Positions 42,408-54,900 of a stretch of DNA of 64,000 nt are shown piece by piece. Made by a program: the position numbers and the translations under genes. The stretch comes from Calliopum simillimum (lineage: Eukaryota; Arthropoda; Insecta; Diptera; Lauxaniidae): contig OX638370.1 of the NCBI GenBank assembly GCA_951812925.1, forward strand, positions 22,435,964 to 22,499,963, written 5' to 3'. The notes beneath the pieces were generated by a model. The model was not told the DNA's origin, made no database searches, and was given only the letters and a program-made list of their open reading frames with translations. The stretch's first letter is position 1, and each line of letters opens with the position of its first letter.

Positions 42408-44506
42408 TGGGTGATTCTCAGATAACTGTACTTTTTGTGTCCTCTGGAGATTTCACCTATACAGTAGGCTTTTTTTTCACAAAAAATTACGCTATAAGTT
42501 AGAAACTATGTTTCTCTAATAGAGCGGATCAATTTTACCACCAAATAATTATTGGTCTATTGTGAAAGTTTGCAAATATACCCCAAATGTCACAAACGTG
42601 GCATGTCCTACCCCTACTTTTTATACACAAAACGATGAAAAACGACCAAAAAACGGAAATAGAACAGAAAACAAGTTACTACACATATTAAGTAAATACT
42701 TAAGGCTACAATATTCTGAGCTCATCTGCAGTTTTAAACAATTTTTAGGGGGCACAATTTCGAATGGAAAACTGTCCCCTAGTTTTGGAAAAAAAAAATT
42801 TCTTAAAAGCATTATGCTACTACTGCATGGTACTACTGTTTCAGTCAATAGATTGCAATACACATGCATTAATTCTGATCACTATCCATCACCCAAACGT
42901 CATCATGTACGAACGCGTCCAAAAAGAAATCTGTGTGCGTTTTATAGGGCATTTTATAAACAAAAACAGTTTTTTCTAAAAATTATGGTCACAAACGTGG
43001 CACTCGGCACTCCCAGGTAGGACATTTTATTTTATGCATGAAACAATTTTTTTTGTAGGATTTGCAGACATGATCCCAAATTCTTTCGGAAAAATCTTGA
43101 ACTCAAAAGCGTGCTTTACAATGACCGATAAACTGCAAAAATGTCACAAACGTGGCGCATCAAAAATGTCACAAACGTGGCACTTTTTATCAGTCTGCAA
43201 AAAAACATATTTCGATATAAAGTTTGAGTATACAGATGTTAAGTTGAAGGCTATTAATTATGTTTTTAATACAAAAATTTTTCTACACCATCAGAATCCT
43301 GAGTTATCCTTGCTCAAAAGTGAAAAAATCACTGTTTTGACATCTACTTAAAGCTATAGAACAAAAACAACAACAAGTAAAATTAATTTTTGTCAATGGA
43401 TTCAGACAGCCAAATTTATTGTCAACAAGACATAATTTACCGTTTTTCAATTGGATTCTTAGCTTCCGAGTTATAAGCGTTTAAATTAAGGACATCTTTC
43501 GATAACATACAAAGGATTTTTCGAGACCGAAAAGTTACAAAAAATCAAGTTTTATTATTTTTATCAATAACGTATTTAATTACAAAAATTTCGTGACTTT
43601 GCAGACCATAATCGCATGAAAAATGACAGCTCTATTCTAGATTTAGTGACTAAGCCTACTAAACTACTACTTTGCAAATTCACAGAATCAAAATTTCATC
43701 TGTTCATTCACTATATCTACAATAGAGCCTTATTTTTTCATCCGATTTTAGTCTGCAAGGGCTTAAAATTTTCGTGATAAAATATATTCCTGGTAAAAAT
43801 AATAAAACTTACCATTTTTGTTAATTTTTCGGTCCTTTGTGTGTTATTGAGAGGTATCCTTTTTTTAAAGGCTTATAACTCGGAAACTGGGAATCCAATT
43901 GAAAAACGGTAAATTTTGTCTTGTTGATAATAAATTCGGCTGTCTGAATCCATTGACAAAAATTAATTTTACTTATTGCTGTTTTAGTTAAGTAGATGTC
44001 AAAACTGTGATTTTTTCACTTTTGAGCAAGGATAACTAAGGATACTGATGTAATAGAAAAAAATCAAGATCAGATTCGTAATTAGGAGATCCTAATCCAT
44101 CATAAACGGCTATTAAAACAGAGGACAGGGAACCATAGTTGATCTTTAGGGCCGTAGGGTATAAAAAAATGGACCACCGGAGGCATGACACTGTTGCAAA
44201 ATTAGTCTTGAAGTGTAAATTTGTCATTATATGCAATATATCTCTCATCAAAACGCTTCAAAACCATAATTTTTCCATACTGTGGCTAAAATGTCACGAA
44301 CGTGGCAATTTGGTCACAAACGTGGCAGCAAAATTTCTCAATTTCGACCTCAAAGCCGTAAATTCACACTTGTTGTTGATCTACTTAAAAGGTGAGTTTT
44401 AAGAGTGTGTTTACACAAGATGGCATGAAGAAACTTGCAAAAATCCAAAAAAAAATATCTGCCAATTTTACAACTCGAAAAAGCACAGTTATCTAAGAAT
44501 CACCCA
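42408..44506. mobile_element. 2.1-kb palindromic-ended element with six dyad motifs
   Basis: Ends are inverted repeats of about 28 bp (TGGGTGATTCTCAGATAACT against its complement at the right end) in a TATA context. The related uninterrupted sequence at 39290-39655 confirms both boundaries and a TA or TATA duplication. A second inverted repeat of about 170 bp lies inside (43305-43490 and 43850-44035). TGTCACAAACGTGGCA or a one-base variant occurs six times, always on the plus strand: 42588, 42987, 43142, 43167, 44292, 44312. Open frames in it (for example 42562-43020) have no recognisable domain. Confidence 0.65.
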
Positions 44507-44992
44507 TATATGATCGCCGTTCCATACAAACCCCCCCATTGTGCGCCGTGGTTTTTTGCAATTATCTTGAAAACAAAAAAATTGCCCAATATCAAACTTA
44601 AGGCTATTTAGGATCTATAAGTTAAGCCTATTGTCATAATAACAATCAGTTTTATTTTGAATTTTTTCTACATCAAATGTGTTCGTGGGTTCCGTTTATA
44701 AATGGTCTTCTATTTTGGATATGACCAACTTACAAAACAATGGAAAAAGAAACTTTAAGCAGTACTGCAAGATATTAAAACGAACTTTGCTGAGACAAAA
44801 GTAGTGTCATTAAATGAATGTGCCATAATTTTTTATAAATATATATGGCGTCAGACGTCATTTTGTCATAACAATAATATTATAGAGAATTAGTTGACAA
44901 CAAGCTTGAAAATTTGGTTGCCAAAAACCAACCCAAATGTGTATCAACTCAAGAGATGGTCTTTTGAACAATATCATTTTTTAAGTTATTCC

Positions 44993-45120
44993 TTAAAACG
45001 AGTAAAAGCCTCAGGAACCTTGTAAACTCGTAAAACTGTCAAAGTTTGCTTTGATTTTGACAACTAAGTATTACGAGTTTACGAGGTTTTCGAAGCATTT
45101 ACACGTTTTGAGGAATACCC
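44993..45120. repeat. Small ~125-bp palindromic repeat
   Basis: TATTCCTTAAAACGAGTAAA at the left pairs with TTTACACGTTTTGAGGAATA at the right, and the interior is also self-complementary around AAAGTTTGCTTTG. A related copy (TTTTGACAGCTTTATGAGAT through ATTTACACATTTCAAGGAAT) lies at 58766-58878 inside the hAT element. Confidence 0.6.
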
Positions 45121-45950
45121 TCAAAGTCACATCTTCGGATAGAAAACTTGCATCCAATTCACATTAAGACTTTACTTTGGTGCCATCAGACTTGGGGGTT
45201 TTGCATTGAATTTTATTTTTTACTAAACTTAAATTTAATTAAACTTTAATGTTTCATTAAATTTAGTGATAGTAAAAATTTAGTGCAATTTGTATTGGAC
45301 AATTTTATTAAACTTAATGTAATGGAAAACTTTCAACATAAAGTTGCATGAAAATCAAACATCCCCTAAAACACAAAACATAAAACACCTGTCATTGTCA
45401 GCAAACGTGTCCAAGTAACAAAATATGCAACAACAATACAATAAAACATAAAAACAAACTAAAAAACATTGTGCAGGTGCAACTGGCCCCACCACCAACA
45501 TCACCACATAGGGTAGGTTTCAAAATGTTGCAAAAGTGATAACAAAAATGGGTGGTTGCAGGTTGCACTTCTAATGACCGCTTACGTGTATCGTATGTCT
45601 GTCTGTCCTTTAAGGAAGAACTAAGCAAAGCATGCGTTTAATCGATAACACAATGATATTGCTATTGGAAATGACCAAAACAAAAGCCATCTAATTGGGG
45701 TGCTGCCAGGTGGCCATATACTTCATAGTAGTCGAGCACAAAGAGTCAAACTGTAAAGCTGTCAATAGAAACAAAAAAAAAAAAAAAAGAAAACGCCACT
45801 TTTATTACAAAATAAATAAATAATAATTTTTTCTATTAATTACTACTACAAAATACATGTGTAACGTGGCGATAACGTGGCCAAGACTAAAGGCTTAATG
45901 GATTACACGCCGCTGAATTTGCTTGGAAATTATTTGCGTTTAATTTTATT
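45121..45950. other. 5' flank of dila
   Basis: Holds the presumed promoter and 5' UTR of dila. I see no unambiguous RFX X-box (two half-sites of the GTTNCC..GGNAAC type), although GTAACGTGGCGATAACGTGG at 45861-45880 has two direct GATAACG-like half-sites. An A run lies at 45774-45789. No other gene is evident. Confidence 0.35.
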
Positions 45951-45977
45951 ATGGATTTATGCCTTAAGGGTTCACAA
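45951..45977 (+). CDS. dila: dila exon 1 (coding part)
   Basis: ATG followed by eight codons (MDLCLKGSQ) and a perfect GTAAGT donor at 45978. An ATG at 45898 is out of frame with the next exon. The match of DLCLKG to the vertebrate DLSLTG near the protein start supports it. Start context (TTATTATGG) is weak. Confidence 0.6.
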
Positions 45978-48900
45978 GTAAGTTATTAGCGGGACTTCTG
46001 CTTCATTATGGCTTGTTCTTTGTATCTTGTGTTGCACTAAAGTTTTATCTTTCCATTATCTAGATAAATCTTGTTGCACGTCAAAAACAAAAACCAAAAT
46101 TCTCTTCACAAACCAATTTGCAAAATATTCGTCCACGTTCGGCAACATTTTTTCCCAGACGCACACGTTCTTCGCCTTTCCTTTGTCGTCCACAATCGGC
46201 TGATCCGAGATTTAGACGTAATACTGCCAGCGCCTGTGGTCATTATTGTGCGGAAAGTGATTGCCACGGTGGAAAATTCAATAAGAAAGATGTAAGTATG
46301 CATATGTGTTTCAACGGGGGCTCAACATCGAACCTACATACAGTGGCTCACAAAAGTATTCGGAATTTGAAAATTTTTTAAGGAATCATAAAATTTTTTA
46401 ATAACGAATAAATTTTTTTTGAATCACTCTTAATAATTATAACTCGGTAAAAATCTAGTTTTATTTATTAAAAGAAACTTTCCTAAAATGTTACTTAAAA
46501 ATGTAGAAAAGAGCTTATAAGCAAAATCCTACCTAAATTCAATACACAAAAGTATTCGGAATTTTTAAAAATATGGCAATATCTTAAAGACGAAATCAAA
46601 GAATAATCCAAAAGTATTGGCGACACTCTTAAAATTCAATTTACAGTTAGTTTGCGGTAGCTCAGTTTTGATTTGTCAGTTTTTTTTAAACAAAAGACTT
46701 GGTTTTTTAGAAAAAGTAGGATGGGAAGAAAATCAGAAGAAACCACACTTAAATAAAAAAATTTTAAAGCGTGAGGACGGAAAACCTTTTAGGAGATCAC
46801 AAGCTGTGTCGGATGAAGTATTTAGACTATACACAGCATTTATAGAAAGAAAAAAGTTACATAATTCACAACGCTCTGGTAGGTTTTCGAAACTAGGCAT
46901 TCGAGACAGGTCGGATATCTTACGAAAAACTAAAATTCAACCACGTACTTCAGCAGTGGACATTACTAGAAGCCTCACCAAACATAATAGAGTAAACATC
47001 AGTGATGAAACTGATCGCCAGACACTCAAAAATGCTAGTTATATTGAAAGAACTCAACATTCCGAACCATTTATAAGTAAGACCAACCGCAAAAAGCGCT
47101 TATGTATATAATAAAGAAATAACTTATATAATATTTTGTCTCGTCACTAAAAATAACGCTTGACATAAACCATTTGTTACAACTTTATTGTTTTTTTGCA
47201 AACTCTAAGCTATTTTTGCGCTTAGCCGTACTTATAAATGGTTTGGAAAGTTGAGTTCTTCCACTACAACTAGCATTTCTGAGTGTATGGCGATCAGTTT
47301 CATCACTGATATTTACTCCATTATATTTGGTGAGGCTTCTAGTAATGTCCACTGCTGAAGTACGTGGTTGAATTTTAGTTTTTCGTAAGATATCCGACCT
47401 GTCTCGAATGCCTAGTTTCGAAAACCTACCAGAGCGTTGTGAATTATGTAACTTTTTTCTTTCTATAAATGCTGTGTATAGTCTAAATACTTCATCCGAC
47501 ACAGCTTGTGATCTCCTAAAAGGTTTTCCGTCCTCACGCTTTAAAATTTTTTTATTTAAGTGTGGTTTCTTCTGATTTTCTTCCCATCCTACTTTTTCTA
47601 AAAAACCAAGTCTTTTGTTTAAAAAAAACTGACAAATCTAAACTGAGCTACCGCAAACTAACTGTAAATTGAATTTTAAGAGTGTCGCCAATACTTTTGG
47701 ATTATTCTTTGATTTCGTCTTTAAGATATTGCCATATTTTTAAAAATTCCGAATACTTTTGTGTATTGAATTTAGGTAGGATTTTGCTTATAAGCTCTTT
47801 TCTACATTTTTAAGTAACATTTTAGGAAAGTTTCTTTTAATAAATAAAACTAGATTTTTACCGAGTTATAATTATTAAGAGTGATTCAAAAAAAATTTAT
47901 TCGTTATTAAAAAATTTTATGATTCCTTAAAAAATTTTCAAATTCCGAATACTTTTGTGAGCCACTGTATGTATAAAAAAGATATCCGATATGTTAGAAT
48001 AAAATTCATACTGGCTTCGGGCTGGGAAACCTATGTAGATTCCATGAACTGTAATGATTATTCTAATCACAGGTGATACCACACCCTTAAAGAGAAAATA
48101 TGCTGTCATAGCTGAACATCTGAACCGATTTTATTGAAATTCGGAATCGAGGTATATTGCATAGCAAAGAAGGATATTAAAAACGTTTTTTGCTTTTTGT
48201 GGACGGGGCTACATCTTTAACGAGAAAATACTGGTATTGCAAAATTACGACCAATGATATATGAAATAATGAAATAACGCCTAAAATATTTTCATATAAA
48301 TTTGCGCGATTATCATTTTGGAAATAACGCCCAAAATTTATTTGTATGAACAGTTTTTGGGTGTTATTTCGTGTTTTGTTTTTGGGCGTTATTTGGTTTT
48401 TTTTTATTTTAAACAAAATAACACCCAAATAAAAAAACGAAATACAACCCAGAATTTGAGATTACCGCCCAAATTTATATGAAAATATTTTGGGCGTTAT
48501 TTCGTGTTTTGCTTTGGGCGTTATGACGTCATTTTATTTTTTGGGCGCTATTTCGTTTTTTTTGCGTTATTTCATTGAGCGTTATTTCCTAATGCCGCCA
48601 TATCGTTCGTTTCGGGGATTTGGGCGAAACAGGGTGCAAGCTAGTATATGAAAACGCAGCGTAAATGGTACAATGGTCCAAATTACCAAGAGCGGCAGAG
48701 ACAGAAACATCATATTTCTCATGATGCGACGTCAGAAATAGGCCTAGAGTGCTAAGGCTATGCTCCCAACACGAGTGATATACAGTGTTGGAAAAAATAA
48801 TTGGGACACACATCTCATTATAACGCATGCAGAGATAATATTTTTCTCTGCAGACAGTTTTTGGTAGAATCCACAGTAAAGTTACGCTATGCTACGGAAC

Positions 48901-51900
48901 TTCAAAACGACAATCCGGAACGACAAAACGGAAAAAGGCATTCGAAAAAAAATGCATTTCTTTTGTTCATTGACCTCAAGATATCTCCAGGAGCTGCAGT
49001 TCCAAGCCGCATTGTAAGAAACAAGCTCCAAGAAGCAGGGTTGTGCGGCAGAAGTGCAAGAAAAGTATAATTTTTAAACCAAAAGAACATTTCCCAGATA
49101 ATAAATTTTGCCCACCAGGTTCAAGTTTCATCAAAACTGTTAAAACTTGCTATGGTTCGACGAAACTCAAATTTATTTATTTGGTTCTGGTGCTAGATTG
49201 TTTGTTAGATGACCTTAGAATGCAGCATTCGAAACCAGATACACTAGGAAGCAAGTTAAACACGGTGATATACGTGTGATATCATGATATGGGGTTAATT
49301 TTCGGTTATAGATATGGGGTTAATTTTCGGTTATATATTAAAGACCGAATGTATGCAGCAGGCTATGTTGATATCCTCTATACAGTTATTCGGCCTTATG
49401 TGGGAGAAGAAATTCCTTTAATCTGAGATGACATGCATGGTAATGACCCCAAACATTCATCAAAGCTAGTGAAGTCATGAATGAATCAAAAAAATAACTC
49501 GGTTATGGATTGGCCATCACAGTCACCGGATGAAGTTCATTGGTTTTCATAAATCAAAAAATAAAAACGATGTAGTGCAAGAAATACGAGAAGAATGGTA
49601 CTCGACACTGTTTGAAATTTGTGCAAGTTTTATAGAATCTATGCCTCGTAGACGCTTAAAGATACTTAAAATGGAGGGAGCATCAACCAAATCAACCATA
49701 GCTAAATGATAAATGACGTTTGTCCCTATAATTTTTTCCAGGATGGAAACCGAGAATGTTGCGTATTTCTTTCATCTAAGGACTTGAAGTCAATTTTTTT
49801 TCAGTTTCTTTAAACTAAGTATACTAAAATTAACTCAAATTGCATAAAATATTTTCCAGTGTAACTGATTAATTAAAAGATATAGTTGAAAACCTAAAAA
49901 ATTGCTTGTCCCTATTATTTTTGCCAACACTGTATGTGCGGTCATTAACTAGTTGAGCAAGGTGGTAAGGTAAGTAAGTGCTCAATATAACGTCCTTCAG
50001 GAGTTGTGCGGCCGGAATGACACATCCAATTGGATCGTCGATAGTTGAGTTTATTTGATTCCTTAAGTTGACTATCATAATAATTATTTAAAGAAAATAG
50101 AATTTCAAAAACAAAAGACTCATGCCTCAAATTTCTTTTCACAGCATAAACGTTACCAATCCGTATCATCATCTGATTTGCTTAAGCTGCTTTTGGAAGA
50201 GCCAATCAAAAGGTCTTGGCTCTGCCGTGGCGAAGTTGTATCATCTCCAGATGAGCAATCGGAATTGAGTAGTTCACGTCGCTTTTCCAGTAACTCCAGC
50301 CTAAATAAACGTTTTCGTAGCTATTCCATTGGAGAGAGCAGCGCTGAAGGTGATAACAATACAGACAGACAATATTTACGGCCATCCTTAACACAATACG
50401 CGCGTAAGGCTTTAACAAACAGGTGAGTGTTACTTACAGTTTATAAGAGCAGACTTAAACAATCAGATTCTTTATTTTAGTGGCCAAATTCCCACAAAAA
50501 TGTCGAACGGTAGCGCAATTGACAAAACTACAAAAACCACAACAGCTGCGGACTTTTGGCACTTTACACACAATACTTCCAAATTAGCTAAACCAGATCT
50601 TCCGGGACGCGTATCATTTAGCAAACCCGGTGGCGGCGGTAGTGCAACTACACAAGATATCGATTCCAGTGATTGTGATAATGATAAGCAGGAGCAGTAT
50701 GTACAAGCGTATAACAGAAATAGTGCGCCACCGAAAGATACTTCCATATCTGCACCAGGTCCTGTCGTGATGCCGCAATTTCTTGCACCGACAACAACAA
50801 TAACAGCCGGAAAATATGAAGACAACTCTATGGATAATGAAACTTCGACAGCCGCTTCGAAGAAATCCGTACGCTTTGGTGCGAATGCTGGCGCAGAGAT
50901 AGTGGCTGAAACCTTTGAATATCCAAAATGTCCATCGGAGAATTGTTCCTGTAGCACACGTAGCTCTTCTACGGCCAGCATACATGATGTCACAGATGCC
51001 ACCAAGTGTGCTTGTGATTCGCCTACTTGCAAATATTCCGTTGGATCATCGCCAACAAAGCCCGCAGCAGTGGGTACATTATTGCCAAATATACAAACGG
51101 AGGGTAGTGGTAAAAGAAGTGTTGAGAAAAGTTCCATAGCCACAACAACAGTTGTTGAAGATTTGCCCGTAATACGCGATTATAAAAATGCTGTGGGCGG
51201 TGAGTTGGCCAACTCGGTTGTCAAGAACCTACTTGATGAATATAAACCAAAGTCACCAACCACACGCATACTCAATAACAATGCGGATCTACCAAGTTAT
51301 TTGGGTGGCGTTAAATTCAAAACCGAAACACATTTTGAAAAGCAGAATAATCTCTCCGATGTTACAAATACCCATGCAAAGAATATTTCGCTGTACAGCA
51401 AGACGGCAGGAAAACATAATCTCCTCGTAAATGAGCTGGTGAAGACGGATAACAACAACTTAGACCAGCAGACTGCTCTAAGTAAAACAACATTTAGCTC
51501 AAGTAGTGAGTCAGTCATAAATAACTACCTTAAAGTTGCCGCTACAACATCTCATTTGATCAACAAAAAGAAGGAAAATAAACCAACCAGTGCTTCCCAA
51601 CATGATATATCATCGTCAAGCAATAATTGTAAACGTGATAAATCAGCAGCGACAAGTAAAACAACATCTTCATCTGCCGCCATTACCGTGGAGCGTGGCG
51701 CTAAATTGAAAAAGTCGACAAGTTTTGGTAGCCTAAGGGAGGACTCAAATCTTAATGAGTTTCATTTAGATAAGGTTGATAGTTGGATGTCAATGCATGA
51801 ACAAGTTATGTCGACGACGACGCCACAACAACCCATCTCTAAATCAGTTACTGAGCTGAATGCGGATCTGGAACGTTATGCCAAAGAGTTGCACGATGTT

Positions 51901-54900
51901 GAAGATGACGCTGCCGATAGTTCATCACAACATTCAATGAAATCCGAGGAGAACTCTCAAGATGATTCAACGTATGAAGAGATTGTTTCTGTTTTAAAGG
52001 AGATCGAAGAGGATAAGAAAAGGGGTAAGTAAATAAATGCTCTACAACTCATTAATAGATACACAAAGGAAAGTAGGAGCTTGAAACTTTATCCAAAGTT
52101 CAAACAGTAGAAGAAGTTCGTTGTCAAGTAAGTTCAGAAATCAGTTTTTGAAAGAAAGAAACTATTGAAACGTTACCCAAAAATTTTCCACCATATTAGC
52201 TTTCCTACTTCATGTATAACCTGATAGAATTTTCGAGGGTTACGCTGAAGAAGTTGTTGTCGAGAAATAAAAAAACTGCTGGAATGCTACTTCAAAACTT
52301 CTACCGTATGAGCTTTTCAGGTCTATTTAATCAGATTGAATTTTCAAGGGTTACGAAGCAGAAGTTATTTGTTGAGTAAAGCCAGAAATGAGTTCTCGAT
52401 TAATTTTCTACGTAATTCCGCTAGATAGAAATAATTGGAACGGTACTCAAAAATTTTTCACCGTATGAGCTTTGCAGGTCCATTTTATCCAGTTGGATTA
52501 TGGAGGCTTACGCAGAAGAAGTTGTTTGCCAATAAACATCAGATATCAGTTTTTCAGTTTTCGGTTAACATTCTCAATAATTCTTCTGGAAAGAAACTAT
52601 TGAAACGTAAATTAAATTTTTCACCGAATTAGTTTTCCAGGTCCAAGCATCCTAATTGGATTTTCGTTGGTTGTCTGAAATCAGTTCTTGGTGAATTTCT
52701 CCGTTATTCCTCCTGAATGAAACTATTGGAATGTTACTCCAAAATTTTGACCGTATTAGCCATGTAACCTGATTAGATTTTCGAGGGTTACGCAGGAAAA
52801 TTTGTTTGTTGAGTAAGATTAGACAACCGTTCTTGGTAATTCTCTCTTATTTCTCTAGAAAGAAACTCCAATATTTTCCACCGTACTAGCTCTTCAGGTT
52901 CACTTAAGCTGCTTTGTTTTTCTAGGATTGCGGGAAGCTTTTTGTCGAGTAAGATCAGAAATCAGTTTTTGGTTAACTTCCTCTGTAGTTCCTTTAGGAA
53001 GAAACTTTTGCGACGTTACTCCAAGGCTTCCAGGTCCGTTTGGCCTGATAGGTTTTTCGAGGGACCCGCAGAAGAAGCTGTTTATCTAGCAGGGTAAAAA
53101 ATCAGTTCTCGGTTAATTTTTTGCGTAATACTTTCAGAAAGAAACTATTGGAGCGTTACTCAAAAATTTTCTACCGTATTAGATTTCCAGGTTCACTGAA
53201 CCTGCTTGGATTTTCGAGGGTTGCGCAGAAGATTTTTTCGAGTAAGGTCAGAAATCAGTTCTTTGTTAACTTTCTCCGTAGTTCCTCTAGGAAGAAAATA
53301 TTGAGACGTTACTCCAAACTTTCCAGGTCTGTTTGGCCTGATTGCATATTTAGGGGTTACGCAGAAGAAGTTGTTCTCTCCAGAAACTATTGGAACGTTA
53401 CTTAAAAATTTAGCTAATTAGCTTTCCAGATCCATGTTGCCTGATTGATTTTTCGAGGGTTGAACAGAAGAAGTTATGTTTGTTGAGTTAGGTCAGAAAT
53501 CAGTTTTCGGTTAATTTTCTCCATAATTTCTCAAGAAAGACCGGTAAAACTGTCTACAGAAGATGTTCATTAAAATCCAGTTATTTTGTGAATTAAAAAT
53601 TGTTTCCGCTCAAACCGTCACATTTATTTTATATTAAAAACTCGCATCAAAGAGTTCCATGGAACTGCAAACTCAAACTGCAGTTTGAGTGTTGTCACTG
53701 GATTTGTCTGACTTTGGCAAGACCGTCTACAGATGGTCTTTTATGTTATGAACCAAAAATATATCGACGGATTGAGGCTTCGCATTTCAAAAATTAACCA
53801 ATATTCTCATTGTAGGGAACTTGTCTCTGGAGAATGCTATGATCTTTAGTAACTTATATCCTATAAAGCTTTAATGTGAAAGTTTTAATGCAGAATTTGG
53901 ATAAGGAAGATAAGAAAAACAACGAATATTGCTTTTTTCACTACCAAATCAACTCTAGAATATTTCTGAATCTCGTTACTCCAGCAAGATTGATCTGAAC
54001 TAAGTGAGTAGGTTTTGGAATTCCAGCACTTTGATACTTAATTCTGCATCTCATCAAAGCAGTTCAAGTACCAAATACAGCTAAACTATTTCCACATCTT
54101 CTTGAAATGGTCTACAGAAATCGTCGTCTCTCAGCCCCATCTTCTTAAAGTGTTGTTTAAGTATTTCAGTCTACAGTGTCCTATCATTCTACATACATTT
54201 TAGTAAGTACATGTCAATAATCTGGCATGTTTTTAATTCCGACTCCGATCAGAATGGAATCAATTTTAAAGTGCTCTGCGTTACGAAAAACAAAATAGAA
54301 TCGGAATTGGCTATAGGTTTCAATCCGATCTACTGAAACGCAATTCTGATTTGGTGTTCAATATCAAAACGCAGAGCAACTTACAATTGATTCCATTCCG
54401 ATTCCAATCGATATCGGAATTGAGAACATGCCTGAATATTTTTTCGGCTGAGGGCTTAATAGTCCTTTTGCTTGCTGCATGCCATCTTGGGCTCCCCAAT
54501 AGTTGATCAGGCCCTCCCATTCCTGTAATAAGTTGTTTTTAAAGATATTGATCAATCCGTAGAAGGTTACTAGTAGTAGTATTGCATGCTCATCCCTTTA
54601 ATCGTCTTTATACCCCTTGTATTCAGATTAAAGTCATATAATTCCTTCTAGAAAGAGCTTGAAGAAGTTCAAAAGACCACCACTTTCGCTTTGAAAATGC
54701 CATTAAGGTCTTAGATCACCCCTGAAGTCTAAGAATCAATCATATATTGCAACTTGGCTCCTTCTACAAAGTGGCCAATTATCACCAATTCCGTAAGATT
54801 TCAACAATTTGTTACGGATTTACGAGATGAATACAGAAGAGTTGGGAGTTTGTCGGCTTATCCAATTGAATTTTCTTTTTTTCTCGCAATCCAGATAATT

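Larger units (their letters stand above)
46341..47967. mobile_element. Tc1-type hairpin: two 5' halves of a transposon head to head
   Basis: A 1627-bp inverted repeat bounded by CAGTGGCTCACAAAAGTATT and its complement, with TA on both sides (46339-46340, 47968-47969). Arms of about 745 bp (46341-47085 and 47223-47967) mirror without net indels around a 137-bp loop. ACAAAAGTATTCGGAATTT occurs at the tip and again about 200 bp inside, the IR/DR layout of Tc1 elements. Each arm encodes the N-terminal DNA-binding half of a Tc1 transposase. It lies in dila intron 2. Confidence 0.85.

Noticed and set aside
42562..43020. 152-codon frame in the six-motif element
   Set aside because: It reads VTNVA from the repeated motif in one frame, but the motif is read in other frames elsewhere, so the repeat is at the DNA level and not protein level.
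45861..45880. RFX X-box in front of dila
   Set aside because: Half-site-like words are present but not as an inverted pair with proper spacing, so not claimed.
45898..45980. ATG at 45898 as the dila start
   Set aside because: Its frame meets TAA immediately after joining exon 2, whereas ATG 45951 joins in phase 0.
46106..46303. Minus-strand and other-frame open frames over dila exon 2
   Set aside because: Shadows; only the frame that joins exons 1 and 3 in phase has splice sites and CEP131-like sequence.
50472..51143. 223-codon open frame on the minus strand
   Set aside because: Lies exactly antisense to dila exon 4; its openness follows from the codon bias of the real exon. No family features.
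52435..53405. Open frames (65 and 94 codons) that look like related small proteins
   Set aside because: They are repeated readings of the intron-4 minisatellite unit.
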